A stretch of DNA of 64,000 bases from Sporocytophaga sp. GTDB taxonomy: Bacteria > Bacteroidota > Bacteroidia > Cytophagales > Cytophagaceae. The notes under the pieces were generated by a model. It worked only from the letters and a program-made list of their open reading frames with translations, was not told the DNA's origin and did no database searches. Shown here one piece after another: positions 26,104 through 35,184 of this stretch (position 1 is the first letter of the stretch; the number at the start of each line of letters is the position of its first letter). Position numbers and translations under genes: made by a program. The DNA lies in contig NZ_JAGHZZ010000006.1 of NCBI RefSeq assembly GCF_017745095.1, positions 288,926 through 352,925 on the forward strand, given 5' to 3'.

Positions 26104-27372
26104 CTAATTTCCTTTCGCCTCTTTGTACAACTGTGTATATTTTTCTGCTACAGATTCTTCCGAATAATCCTTAATTGCCTTCTCTCTTGATTGCATGCAC
26201 AGCGCTTCGTAAGGAGCCTGAAACAATGTCCAATAAACGCCAGCGGCTAAATCTTCTGATGATTTATATTCTGCTACATAACCTGTTTTCATATGCTCTA
26301 CCATTTCCGGAATTCCTCCCGTATTAAAACTTACTATAGGTGTCCCACATGCAAGCGACTCCATTACAGTATTGGGTAGATTATCCTCCAAAGAAGGGAT
26401 AACAAATACTGATGCTGCAGAATATGCATTGACAATGGTTGACATATCAGACAATCTTCCCAGACTATTTATTTTAAAAGGTATTCCTGCAAAATCCTGC
26501 TCATCATACAGACCAAAAATTAGTAATTCTGTATCCTGAAGTTCATTTGAATATTTCTTTGCCAGTGTCTCCAGTCCACTTTTGAAGAAAGCAAAACCCT
26601 TTCTTTCATCGCTTACTTTCATGGCTGCAAAAAGAATATATTTTTTATCAGGATTCAGATTAAAGAACTTTCTGGCAATAGTTTTATCCTCCGGCTTAAA
26701 TACTGATACATCTATAGGATTAGGAACAGGTACTACTTTTTTATCTTTCAGCAGACTGCTTTGTCTCGCTTTGGAAGCAAGCCATTCACTGCAAGGAACA
26801 ATAGTGAGATTTTTGTGGCTGAAAATTTCCGCTTTTTTATTCCATCTTCTCCTCGACAAATCTGTTTCATTTGGATGTTTTAAATAAGGAAGACAATTGC
26901 CGCATGCTCTAATATAATTTGTGCATTCTTTGCTGTAATGGCAACCACCAGTGAATGTCCACATATCGTGGAGGGTTATTATTATTGGTTTCCCAGTTGC
27001 TATCAGTTTTTGTATGGAGTTTAAAGACAGAAATCCGAAATTGACCCAGTGAAGGTGAATAATATCCGCTTCTTTTACTAGAGCATTATTACTGAGATCA
27101 ACACCTATTTCGGCTTGGGAAAAAATAAAACGAGCAGATTTATCTTTCTCATAAAAAGAAAATTGCAGCCTGTCTGTTGCAAATCGGAATAGTGCAAGTT
27201 TTTTCTGAACCCATGAATTCGCAATGCTATGAACATTCTTGTCATTGGTTTTCTTTTCCTGCACCAACATATCAGACTTCAGGCCACTTTTTAATAAAGC
27301 TTTATGAAGACGTAAGGCTGCAATTCCCGCCCCTCCAAATGTATCAAATGTACTTAGAATTAAAACTTTCAT
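26104..27372 (-). CDS. Family 4 glycosyltransferase
   Basis: A 422-aa GT-B enzyme. The N-terminal FGGAGIAALRL segment (about residues 13-23) and the C-terminal nucleotide-sugar site with an E-x7-E pattern (EDNLPNTVMESLACGTP near residue 340) mark GT4. A cysteine-rich insertion (CHYSKECTNYIRACGNC, about 145-165) is the metal-binding-type loop common in WcaC/colanic-acid-like transferases. It is the last gene of the minus-strand legionaminic acid operon, 63 bp after the FkbM gene, and probably adds a sugar to the surface glycan. Confidence 0.9.
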   Translation of the reverse strand: MKVLILSTFDTFGGAGIAALRLHKALLKSGLKSDMLVQEKKTNDKNVHSIANSWVQKKLALFRFATDRLQFSFYEKDKSARFIFSQAEIGVDLSNNALVKEADIIHLHWVNFGFLSLNSIQKLIATGKPIIITLHDMWTFTGGCHYSKECTNYIRACGNCLPYLKHPNETDLSRRRWNKKAEIFSHKNLTIVPCSEWLASKARQSSLLKDKKVVPVPNPIDVSVFKPEDKTIARKFFNLNPDKKYILFAAMKVSDERKGFAFFKSGLETLAKKYSNELQDTELLIFGLYDEQDFAGIPFKINSLGRLSDMSTIVNAYSAASVFVIPSLEDNLPNTVMESLACGTPIVSFNTGGIPEMVEHMKTGYVAEYKSSEDLAAGVYWTLFQAPYEALCMQSREKAIKDYSEESVAEKYTQLYKEAKGN

Positions 27373-27435
27373 ATTACAGTCCTGACTTCAAGAATATTTG
27401 GAATCGCATTATTGCAAGCTGAAGATGCAATGCAA

Positions 27436-28242
27436 TTAGTTTTTATAACCGAAAATATTAAGCTGCAGATCCATGATTTTATTGTCTCTGTAGAAATGGT
27501 TTACTAAAGGAGACTGACGTCCCTGAGCTGAATCTATATAATATCGAAAATTATTTTTAGAAAGTATACCCAGTATTTCATTTAACTCTTGTTGCTGCCC
27601 GGGGAATGAATGATATTCTATAAATATGTTCTTTACATTCGCCAATGCATCTGAGCAATCCTTTAACACTGCCGACTCTGCTCCTTCAATGTCCATCTTT
27701 AGCATGTCTATTTTAGATGTTTGCAACAAAAGATCTCGTAGTCTTACAGATTCGATTTTTACTTTTTTCCCCTTACCAAAGATGGAGGCCCCATCAGCTC
27801 CTTCGATCGAAAATTCAATTCCATTATTGTCTATCCACACTGCCTTATTTATGATATCTACATTTTTAATATTATTCTTATCAAGGTTGTTTTTTAAAAT
27901 AGAAGCAATATTTGGGTCAGCCTCAAATGCTATAATTTTAGATGCTGGATATAAAGAGCTAAAGTAAAGGCAACTAGTACCTATATTGGCTCCGCAATCA
28001 AAAATTACAGGAGTCTTTTCCTTTGTTTCAAACTTATAATACTGCTCAACATAAATTTCCTGAAACTGAAACAGGAAAGACCAACAATCAGGAACCAGGA
28101 ATTTGTATTTTAGAAATGATATGTTCCTTTGAGAATATCTGGCAACATTTCCATATTTGGCCATTAATATGAGTAAGTGACGGCCATTTGCGGACTTCAG
28201 TATTCTATATATACTCTTAAAGAGATATTTTAACGCGAACAT
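27436..28242 (-). CDS. FkbM family SAM-dependent methyltransferase
   Basis: A 268-aa enzyme with the FkbM pattern: SAM motif I FDCGANIGTSCLYF near residue 80, acidic motif IIAFEADP near 104 and LKMDIEGAESAVLKD near 180. FkbM-type enzymes O-methylate sugars or polyketides. Inside a nonulosonic acid cluster the likely target is a hydroxyl of the surface glycan, which is inference. It lies 10 bp after the DUF115-like gene in the same operon. Confidence 0.9.
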   Translation of the reverse strand: MFALKYLFKSIYRILKSANGRHLLILMAKYGNVARYSQRNISFLKYKFLVPDCWSFLFQFQEIYVEQYYKFETKEKTPVIFDCGANIGTSCLYFSSLYPASKIIAFEADPNIASILKNNLDKNNIKNVDIINKAVWIDNNGIEFSIEGADGASIFGKGKKVKIESVRLRDLLLQTSKIDMLKMDIEGAESAVLKDCSDALANVKNIFIEYHSFPGQQQELNEILGILSKNNFRYYIDSAQGRQSPLVNHFYRDNKIMDLQLNIFGYKN

Positions 28243-28252
28243 GTTTTATTAT

Positions 28253-29137
28253 TTAATTGAATTTAATTCTTTCAAATGCATCCACATAGCTTTTGGTACT
28301 TGCATTGAAAATTTTAGTTTTTTTACTATCTGCGTAGATTTTTAGAATTTCATGCCCTCTGAATGCTTTTGAAATAGACAAAAACTGATTGGCCATTGTT
28401 TTTCTTTTTTTGTCTTCATTATACAACAGTTGTTCTTTTTCCTTAGCAGCATCCGGATTATAAAAGTGCAGAACCTTTATAGTAAGTATGTTATCCTCTC
28501 TGATACTAATGTGTTCATGCCAGGAATGATCAGCTCCATATAAATATATGTATTCATAATTCCTGTTTATCATCAAATATAAAGTTGCTATCATTACATT
28601 TTCAGATTGGGGCATTGCTAATCCTTTCGAAAAAAAGAAATGTTTTATAAAATCAAATCCTTCAAATATTGTATAGTTAAAATACACCACTTTAATATTT
28701 GGCTTTTGAGCTAGCAGATCTTGAAGAATTGATGATTTTTTAACTTTTAAAGGAACGAATAAATTTAAATGCCAGGTTGTTTTATCTTTTAATGCTTTAA
28801 AAGTGGAAATTATAGCATCGTTCTTACTCCCCTCTTCAGAAAAAAATAATGGATCAATTATTACATAATTCTCAGGCTTTAGTTGTTCAAAATAGTCATA
28901 TGTTGCAAAGGTATTGACACATACTAAGTCCGTATCTTTCATAATATCCAGATGCTGTTCAAGTGATGTACTCAGAGAGGGACCGTTTCCTAAAATACTG
29001 CAAATTTTATTTTGGGGAGGTGGCAAATGAGTAACAGGTCTTGACATGAGCAAAACTCTCACTAAGGAGATACAAGTCTGAATCCCTTTGGTTAAAAAAT
29101 CACTTAAATGCATGCTTACAGATGTGAATGTACTCAT
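28253..29137 (-). CDS. DUF115/GT42-like protein, candidate nonulosonic acid transferase
   Basis: A 294-aa protein with a Rossmann-like nucleotide site SILGNGPSL near residue 48, a conserved NTFATYDYFEQLKPENYVIIDPLFF stretch and a later IYLYGADHSW near 200. GNGPSL plus G(A/I)D is shared by DUF115 (Maf-type motility accessory factors and MptE-like proteins) and by GT42 sialyltransferases of the Cst type, which use CMP-sialic acid. Because the operon makes CMP-legionaminic acid, a transferase for that sugar is the natural guess. The call rests on motifs and context. A few hydrophobic residues near the N terminus may dock it to the membrane. Confidence 0.62.
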   Translation of the reverse strand: MSTFTSVSMHLSDFLTKGIQTCISLVRVLLMSRPVTHLPPPQNKICSILGNGPSLSTSLEQHLDIMKDTDLVCVNTFATYDYFEQLKPENYVIIDPLFFSEEGSKNDAIISTFKALKDKTTWHLNLFVPLKVKKSSILQDLLAQKPNIKVVYFNYTIFEGFDFIKHFFFSKGLAMPQSENVMIATLYLMINRNYEYIYLYGADHSWHEHISIREDNILTIKVLHFYNPDAAKEKEQLLYNEDKKRKTMANQFLSISKAFRGHEILKIYADSKKTKIFNASTKSYVDAFERIKFN

Positions 29138-30624
29138 GACTTTAACAGGGGTTTTAATACTCGGTTTATAATATCATTCATTTCTAACGATACTCTCATT
29201 TTATATATTACCACAATAAAGACACTAGAAAAAATACTTGATCTGATAGCCATATCCAAAAGGTTATTAAACACACTGCCTCCTATTAAAGGTATGTGAT
29301 AGGCCGCCACAATAATCATTGATGACACGACGATAACTTTAAGAAAGTTAATATCAAATGGCTGCATTTTTAACTTCTTCAATACCAGCCAATACTTTAT
29401 TGAGTTATAATAAAACGTGGAAATAGCTGCAGCCAATGCTGCCCCTATCAGTTTGTATTCCGGTATAAGAAGCATATTAGCAATAATGGTCAGGAAAATC
29501 AGGCTGATCATAATGGCTGAGTCATATCTATAATATTTTGACAAGGCTAATACACTTCCATTCACCCCTGTTGCCAGATCAAAAAGTTTCCCCAGACCAA
29601 GAATTATGATTACCCATTTTCCCTCTTCATAACCTTGCGGAATTAATTCAAAAAAGGAATCTAGATTTATAAGTATCCCCCCAAAGATTAGACAGCCTAT
29701 TATCAGTTGCATGACACAGCTTTTTCTATAAATGGTTTGTATTGTATGAAGATCATTGTTTTTAAATGCATTTACAATAACAGGGACAGCTGCTCTACTC
29801 ATGGCAATTAGAGACATCCCCATTATACTTCCGAAAAAAGAGGCAGTGTTATATACCCCAGTGTCATCAAGCCCTCCATAAAAAGTCAGCATAATCTTAT
29901 CTATGTACATAATAATCATAGAAGAAAACCCTGTCAATATAGTGATAAGGCTGTAATTGATAAATTCCTTCCTGAATTTAGGAGTAAATACAGAGAAGTC
30001 AGGTTTAAGAGAAAATTCACTTAATTGCATGGACTTTATTATCATCCATATTGTGGGAATTATAAATGCTGAAACCCAAATCCATATGAAGATATCAAAA
30101 CTTATCCCAATCAACGCTATAAGCACGAGACCTATCAAAATTATCAATCTTTGTACAAATTGATTCAGAAAGGTTCCGGATACTGTTTCAAATAAATTCC
30201 TTGAATAACTATCAAAAAAATTAAACAGTATAGTGCCTAAGGAAATAGGAAGTAGCAGATAAAAATATTGGTCTAGTATAGTTGATCTTTCTGAAGATGA
30301 AGATAAGAATAAAGGCTTTAATAACACTAAGATACCTGTTGCCAGCAGAAAACCGAATATAGATATACTCAGACCGGTAAAAACAAAACCACCATACCCC
30401 TTTCTTTCACTAAAACTCGGAAAAAACCTGCTACCTGCATAATTAAACCCAAGGCTGGCTATCTGTACGAATATATACATAAAAGATAAAAGTAATCCCA
30501 AAAGCCCGTTCTGATCTTTGGTCAGCAAATTGGGGATTAGTAATCCCTGACTGATAAATCCTATTACTACCCCAAGGTATGAAAAGATAGCACTGTGTAA
30601 GGATTGTTTTTTTATTGTACTCAT
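29134..30624 (-). CDS. Polysaccharide flippase (Wzx/MATE-like)
   Basis: A 496-aa integral membrane protein with about 12-14 helices and the MOP-superfamily layout: an N-terminal helix with SYLGVVIGFISQGLLIP, and repeated charged loops. Wzx-type flippases turn lipid-linked glycan units across the inner membrane. It lies between the CMP-sugar synthetase and the DUF115-like gene, with a 4-bp overlap to the latter, so it very likely exports the glycan assembled by this operon. No ligase or polymerase (Wzy) is seen nearby. Confidence 0.88.
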   Translation of the reverse strand: MSTIKKQSLHSAIFSYLGVVIGFISQGLLIPNLLTKDQNGLLGLLLSFMYIFVQIASLGFNYAGSRFFPSFSERKGYGGFVFTGLSISIFGFLLATGILVLLKPLFLSSSSERSTILDQYFYLLLPISLGTILFNFFDSYSRNLFETVSGTFLNQFVQRLIILIGLVLIALIGISFDIFIWIWVSAFIIPTIWMIIKSMQLSEFSLKPDFSVFTPKFRKEFINYSLITILTGFSSMIIMYIDKIMLTFYGGLDDTGVYNTASFFGSIMGMSLIAMSRAAVPVIVNAFKNNDLHTIQTIYRKSCVMQLIIGCLIFGGILINLDSFFELIPQGYEEGKWVIIILGLGKLFDLATGVNGSVLALSKYYRYDSAIMISLIFLTIIANMLLIPEYKLIGAALAAAISTFYYNSIKYWLVLKKLKMQPFDINFLKVIVVSSMIIVAAYHIPLIGGSVFNNLLDMAIRSSIFSSVFIVVIYKMRVSLEMNDIINRVLKPLLKS

Positions 30625-30658
30625 TGAACTTAAATAACCTCTGTTGAGATTAATATTA

Positions 30659-31348
30659 TTATTCTCCCTTTATTTTCTTATTATAAATCAGTTCTGCAAT
30701 TTCCCAATCCAAAGGATTATCGATATCAACAGAATCCGTATCATCCATTACATACTTTCTTATTTTAGAAAATTCAGAGAGAGACATTTTTTTCAGAGAA
30801 TCCACTTTCATGATATAAATTGCTCCATTGTATTTATATACTTTTGGCATATCCTGCCTTCTTGTAAAAGTATTCTCTGCCGCCTTTTTAAGAAATCCAT
30901 TTTCATCTTCATTGTAGCAAAGATATATGGGATTATACATCTCCTGCACGCTCACAACCATATCCACATCATTGCTATATAGTTCAAGACTATCTTTTAG
31001 ATGTTTCGCAGTTCTTAAAGGAGAAGTAGGCTGCAATAAAACAATTCTATCATATTGAACGCCTTTTCCTTCATAAAATTGAATGGCATGTTTAATTACA
31101 TCATATCCTGAAGCTGTGTCTGTGGCGAATTCCGCAGGTCTTATAAATGGCAGTTCCAATCCATATGTTCGGACAGTCTCAGCAATATCCTGACTGTCTG
31201 TCGACACACAAATATCTTTATCATCAGCAAACTCCCTTGCGAGATCTATGCTGTAATAGACAAGAGGCTTACCATTAAATTTTTTAATATTTTTGCCGGG
31301 AATACCTTTGGATCCTCCACGAGCTGGAATAAGATACAAGGTTTTCAT
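30659..31348 (-). CDS. legF: CMP-legionaminic acid synthetase (acylneuraminate cytidylyltransferase)
   Basis: A 229-aa cytidylyltransferase that activates a nonulosonic acid with CTP to give the CMP-sugar. The CTP-binding motif is IPARGGSKGIPGKNIK at residues 7-22, then QPTSPLR near 103, and a late DDTDSVDID acidic segment. The order legI-legG-ptmE-legF is the same as Cj1327-1328-1329-1331 of Campylobacter jejuni, so LegF is preferred over NeuA or PseF. It directly abuts ptmE with no gap. Confidence 0.88.
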   Translation of the reverse strand: MKTLYLIPARGGSKGIPGKNIKKFNGKPLVYYSIDLAREFADDKDICVSTDSQDIAETVRTYGLELPFIRPAEFATDTASGYDVIKHAIQFYEGKGVQYDRIVLLQPTSPLRTAKHLKDSLELYSNDVDMVVSVQEMYNPIYLCYNEDENGFLKKAAENTFTRRQDMPKVYKYNGAIYIMKVDSLKKMSLSEFSKIRKYVMDDTDSVDIDNPLDWEIAELIYNKKIKGE

Positions 31349-32398
31349 CTACTCTAAATATTTTACATATTCCTGAGCCTTCTTATAATCATCGGGCTTA
31401 CCAATGTCTATCCAATAGCCAACAATAGGGAAATAAGTAATCTTTTTCTGCATTGAGAATAGTAGATCCATTAGATCTGTTGCATTGTAGAATGTATTTT
31501 TCGGAATAAGATTAAAATATTCTTTTTTTATAAGATACATTCCAGCACTCGCGTGGTAGGTATAAGTAGGCTTTTCAGCAACAGACGTAACTGAAGAATT
31601 ATCAATATTAAGTACTCCATAAGGTACTGAAACCACATAAGGAAAAGAAGCAATTGCCATGTCTGCCCCTACTTCCAAATAATGTTTATAAAACTCTTCA
31701 AGATTAAGATTTGTAAACAAATCAGAATTCATTACAAGCACTGTATCTGATTCATAATTATCTACAAGAGTCACAGCTCCCAATGTTCCAAGCGGCTCGT
31801 CTTCTCTGATGTATTGGATATTTAATCCATATTTATCACCATTTCCAAGATAATCGATGATCTGGTCTGCAAGATATTTAACAGAGATGTATACATTCTC
31901 TATTCCGAATTTACTTAGGTTGTTGATATTATATTCGATAATAGCTTTATTGCCCAGCTTCAATAAAGGCTTTGGTGTTTTTTCTGTTAATGGCCTAAGT
32001 CTCTCTCCTTTGCCTCCAGCCATTAAAACAGCTTCTACTGGAAGTAATGACTTTTGTCTTGTGAGATCGAAAAGTTTAACAAGCTTCCTTTCATTGTTCA
32101 GCACAGGCAAGAGCCTTATATTATTTTTTCTTATTGAATCAATCAGCGCCAAATCCGGCTGTCCGTTTTTCAGAAAAATAAAATTGCCATGCATGAAAGT
32201 TGATATAGGAGATTCAAGTGATATCCCCTTTAAGATACCTCTGCGTATATCACCATCCGTAATTGTACCTACAACTTCGCCATTATCATTTAATACAATT
32301 AAAGTGAGTTTATCGTTCGCATTAAGCTTCTCCAAAGCCTGCATAAGAGTGCAGGTCTCGGAGATCACATATTTTTCAAATTCAAGTTTATAAGACAT
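31349..32398 (-). CDS. ptmE: CBS-domain nucleotidyltransferase, PtmE-like (GDP-glucosamine forming)
   Basis: A 349-aa protein with two CBS motifs (about residues 1-115) followed by a nucleotidyltransferase domain with AVLMAGGKGERLRPLTEKTPKPLL near 124 and a late VGYWIDIGKPDDY segment. In C. jejuni PtmE joins GTP and glucosamine-1-phosphate, supplying the GDP-sugar that the legionaminic acid pathway needs; the CBS pair may sense nucleotides. Its place between legG and legF supports this. The exact nucleotide and sugar are not proven by sequence. Confidence 0.82.
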   Translation of the reverse strand: MSYKLEFEKYVISETCTLMQALEKLNANDKLTLIVLNDNGEVVGTITDGDIRRGILKGISLESPISTFMHGNFIFLKNGQPDLALIDSIRKNNIRLLPVLNNERKLVKLFDLTRQKSLLPVEAVLMAGGKGERLRPLTEKTPKPLLKLGNKAIIEYNINNLSKFGIENVYISVKYLADQIIDYLGNGDKYGLNIQYIREDEPLGTLGAVTLVDNYESDTVLVMNSDLFTNLNLEEFYKHYLEVGADMAIASFPYVVSVPYGVLNIDNSSVTSVAEKPTYTYHASAGMYLIKKEYFNLIPKNTFYNATDLMDLLFSMQKKITYFPIVGYWIDIGKPDDYKKAQEYVKYLE

Positions 32399-32407
32399 TA
32401 CAGCAAC

Positions 32408-33511
32408 TTATTTTTTAAGCTGTTTAAGGATATTTACTATCTGCCCGGAAGCATTTCCTGTTCCATAGACATTCATATTTTCAAGCAGCTTCAAAGAAGC
32501 TACTTTTTTTATAGCCTGCTCTATTTTTTCATGTTCGATTGGAACATTTAAAATATTAGGAGTCACAAGCCTCCCCTTTTGCCTGTCTCCGAGATTGATA
32601 ACGTATTTTGGAAAAAATGAAGCCTCTACAAATCCGCTAGATGTATTTCCCAGCATAAAAGCACAATACTTCATGCAGGATAAATACCCCAGTGCTCCAA
32701 AAGATTCTATCTCTATTGCATTTTCAGTATATGCAATAAAATCCTTTAACCTAGACCTGATCATATTTCCCATTGTATCAGTATTGGGCATGGTAATGAC
32801 CAATTGGTACTTATCACACTTCTCCAAGGCCTTTATAACCTCATCAATGTAAATTTCATTTTTTTCAAAAGAAACTGTTTCCGGATGGAATGTTATAAGT
32901 ATTGTAGGTTTGGAGAGATCGATATTAAATTTCTGCTTAAACTCTTCAGGAGAAAAGAGTTTCATATTTTTCAAGTTATCTATGCTTAAAGCTCCTACAT
33001 TGTAAGCATGTTCTTCTGAACCTGTAATTTCGACAACTCTTTCCTTATAAATATCTGTAGACACAAAATGATATGCAGACATTAATGTAATAGAATGTCT
33101 ATAAACATTATCTATTGCACCAAGAGTTGTTTCGCCTCCGGAAATGTGAGCTACTTTGATATTAAAGGGAGTTGTAGCACTTACAGCTGCAAACATTTCA
33201 TATCGGTCTCCTAAAGCAAATACTATATCAAATTTATTCTCATTCCAAAGTTTAGAAAACTTTTCGATTGTATTACCTATGGAAAACGCTATATCAGAAG
33301 GAGTGTCACCCTTAGGAACGGTAGTGATCTGATGTTTTACTTCAAAACCGTCTGCTTCTATACAACTAAGTGTGTATCCATGAGCGGCCGACAAATGTGT
33401 TCCAAAAGCTATAATTTCAAGATCAAAGAAAGGATCTTCCTTTAATAATTTCAACAAAGGATAATAGATGCCATAATCAGCTCTGGAACTGGTAAGTACA
33501 GCTATTTTCAT
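32408..33511 (-). CDS. legG: Hydrolysing GDP/UDP-sugar 2-epimerase (NeuC/LegG type)
   Basis: A 367-aa GT-B-fold epimerase/hydrolase that removes the nucleotide and inverts C2 to give the free mannosamine-type sugar. Hallmarks are VLTSSRADYGIYYPLL at the N terminus, ALGDRYEMFAAVSA near 94, HISGGETTLGAIDN near 117 and a late MLGNTSSGFVEA near 290. It overlaps legI by 4 bp. In the legionaminic acid route it acts on the GDP-linked diacetamido sugar; NeuC acts on UDP-GlcNAc. Context favours LegG. Confidence 0.87.
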   Translation of the reverse strand: MKIAVLTSSRADYGIYYPLLKLLKEDPFFDLEIIAFGTHLSAAHGYTLSCIEADGFEVKHQITTVPKGDTPSDIAFSIGNTIEKFSKLWNENKFDIVFALGDRYEMFAAVSATTPFNIKVAHISGGETTLGAIDNVYRHSITLMSAYHFVSTDIYKERVVEITGSEEHAYNVGALSIDNLKNMKLFSPEEFKQKFNIDLSKPTILITFHPETVSFEKNEIYIDEVIKALEKCDKYQLVITMPNTDTMGNMIRSRLKDFIAYTENAIEIESFGALGYLSCMKYCAFMLGNTSSGFVEASFFPKYVINLGDRQKGRLVTPNILNVPIEHEKIEQAIKKVASLKLLENMNVYGTGNASGQIVNILKQLKK

Positions 33512-34527
33512 GCGATATCCTTCCAGTTTAATTTATCATCCTCGCTCATAGACTTCAATAATTTCTTCCCAACCACTTTATCCATTTCCATCGGACTAAT
33601 ACCATCTCCTGGTCTTTTCATAATTAAGTCATTCTCTGTAAGTATATGACCGACAGGAAGATTATTCAATATATGAATGCTTTTTCTAGCGATTCCTATG
33701 TTCTTTTTTTCTGATTCGGAAGGTGTTTTAATTCCATCTCCCAGAGCTATTTCAATATTTCTTATAGCAGCAACCATAGCTTTCAACTCATCTGGTTCAA
33801 GTGATGATTGATGATCAGGTCCTTCCATATTCCTGTCCAGCGTAAAATGCTTTTCAATCACCGTTGCTCCCAATGCTGTTGCGGCAATTGGAATTTCAAT
33901 TCCATTGGTATGGTCAGAATATCCTATAGCAACATTTAGCTCTTTCTGAATTGTAAGCATTGCTTTTAAGTTAACATCCTTCATTGGTGTAGGATACTCT
34001 GTAGTGCAATGCAGAATAGTAAGATTTTCCTTTTTAAGGCCACTGCTCAACAAAACTTTCACAGAAGTTTTAACCTCCTCAAGATTAGCCATCCCAGTTG
34101 AAAGGATGATCTTCTCAAAGTTTTTAGCCATCTTTCTGAGGTAAGGCAGATTTGTTAATTCACCGGAAGGTATTTTACCAATATTAATTCCAAGATCTTT
34201 TAATAAGTCAATACTTTGCAAATCAAAAGGGGTAGAAAGGAATTCAATTGGTTTGGTCTCGCAATATTCTTTTAGTATATGATGGTGTGTTTCATTCAGT
34301 TCAAGCCTCTTTAACATTTCATATTGACCTTCATCTGCACCAGTCATTTTCTTCTGATATTCGGCTTTCTCTGATTTTTTACTTGTAATCGTTGAAGCCT
34401 TAAAAGTCTGAAATTTTATAATATCAGCACCGGCTTCAAAAGCTTTATCAATAAGTTTTTTCGCAATATCTATGCTTCCGTTATGGTTAACTCCTGCTTC
34501 GGCAATGATTAAAATTGTTTGTTTCAT
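33508..34527 (-). CDS. legI: Legionaminic/N-acetylneuraminic acid synthase (NeuB family)
   Basis: A 339-aa enzyme that condenses phosphoenolpyruvate with a six-carbon sugar to a nine-carbon nonulosonic acid. The NeuB TIM barrel (about 5-250) has IIAEAGVNHNGS at the start, FQTFKA, the LSTPFD segment and EKHFTLDRNMEGPDHQSSLEP. A C-terminal SAF/antifreeze-like domain (about 280-339) closes the active site. The sequence alone cannot separate LegI, NeuB and PseI; the neighbouring genes indicate LegI. Confidence 0.9.
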   Translation of the reverse strand: MKQTILIIAEAGVNHNGSIDIAKKLIDKAFEAGADIIKFQTFKASTITSKKSEKAEYQKKMTGADEGQYEMLKRLELNETHHHILKEYCETKPIEFLSTPFDLQSIDLLKDLGINIGKIPSGELTNLPYLRKMAKNFEKIILSTGMANLEEVKTSVKVLLSSGLKKENLTILHCTTEYPTPMKDVNLKAMLTIQKELNVAIGYSDHTNGIEIPIAATALGATVIEKHFTLDRNMEGPDHQSSLEPDELKAMVAAIRNIEIALGDGIKTPSESEKKNIGIARKSIHILNNLPVGHILTENDLIMKRPGDGISPMEMDKVVGKKLLKSMSEDDKLNWKDIA

Positions 34528-34548
34528 TTAATAAAATAAATGTAATAT

Positions 34549-35181
34549 TCATTTATGAAAAACTGCAGGATTCCCTATGTAAACGCCTTCTTCAAGCAGA
34601 TCCTTAACTACAGTAGAATGCCCTCCGACTACTATATTCGAGGCAATTGAAATGCCATGGAAGGCCATTACCGAACTTGCAATAAAACAATTATCCCCCA
34701 CTTTAACGCCTCCGTTTAACACTGTATTGGTTGAAATATGACAATGATTTCCAATCTTCACATCATGCTCAATTAATGCTCTTGTATTGATAATGACATT
34801 ATTTCCAATTTCTGAAGAGGCATTTAAAATACAACCATGCATTACAATGGTACCTTCTCCGATCTTAGCATACTTTGAGACAATTGCTGATGCCGCTATA
34901 ATAGTGGCTAATTTTCCTCCAGCTTGTTTTATCGAATTATAAAGTTTAATTCTCAATGCGGGTGATTTGAACTGCCCAATTGTAATTAAAAATTCAAATC
35001 CTTCTTGTGCTAGCTCAGGAATGAGCTCATCCCCTCCTAAGATTGGATACTCTAGAATCGTTTCTCCTTCAATAAAATCCTTTTCAAGAATACCTTTTAT
35101 CTCATAGCTTCCGCATGATTCTATTACATCTATGCATGATTTGCAATGACCTCCGCCACCTATGAGGATAAGTTTTTTCAA
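34549..35181 (-). CDS. legH: NeuD/PglD-type sugar O- or N-acetyltransferase
   Basis: A 210-aa left-handed beta-helix acetyltransferase. The N-terminal ILIGGGGHCKSCIDVIE (residues 4-20) is the Rossmann-like PglD/NeuD domain; hexapeptide repeats run from about 95 to 200. LegH acetylates the 4-amino group of the GDP-linked sugar in C. jejuni, while NeuD O-acetylates sialic acid. Position between legC and legI favours the LegH role. It is 21 bp from legI and 3 bp from legC. Confidence 0.85.
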   Translation of the reverse strand: MKKLILIGGGGHCKSCIDVIESCGSYEIKGILEKDFIEGETILEYPILGGDELIPELAQEGFEFLITIGQFKSPALRIKLYNSIKQAGGKLATIIAASAIVSKYAKIGEGTIVMHGCILNASSEIGNNVIINTRALIEHDVKIGNHCHISTNTVLNGGVKVGDNCFIASSVMAFHGISIASNIVVGGHSTVVKDLLEEGVYIGNPAVFHK

Positions 35182-35184
35182 GTT

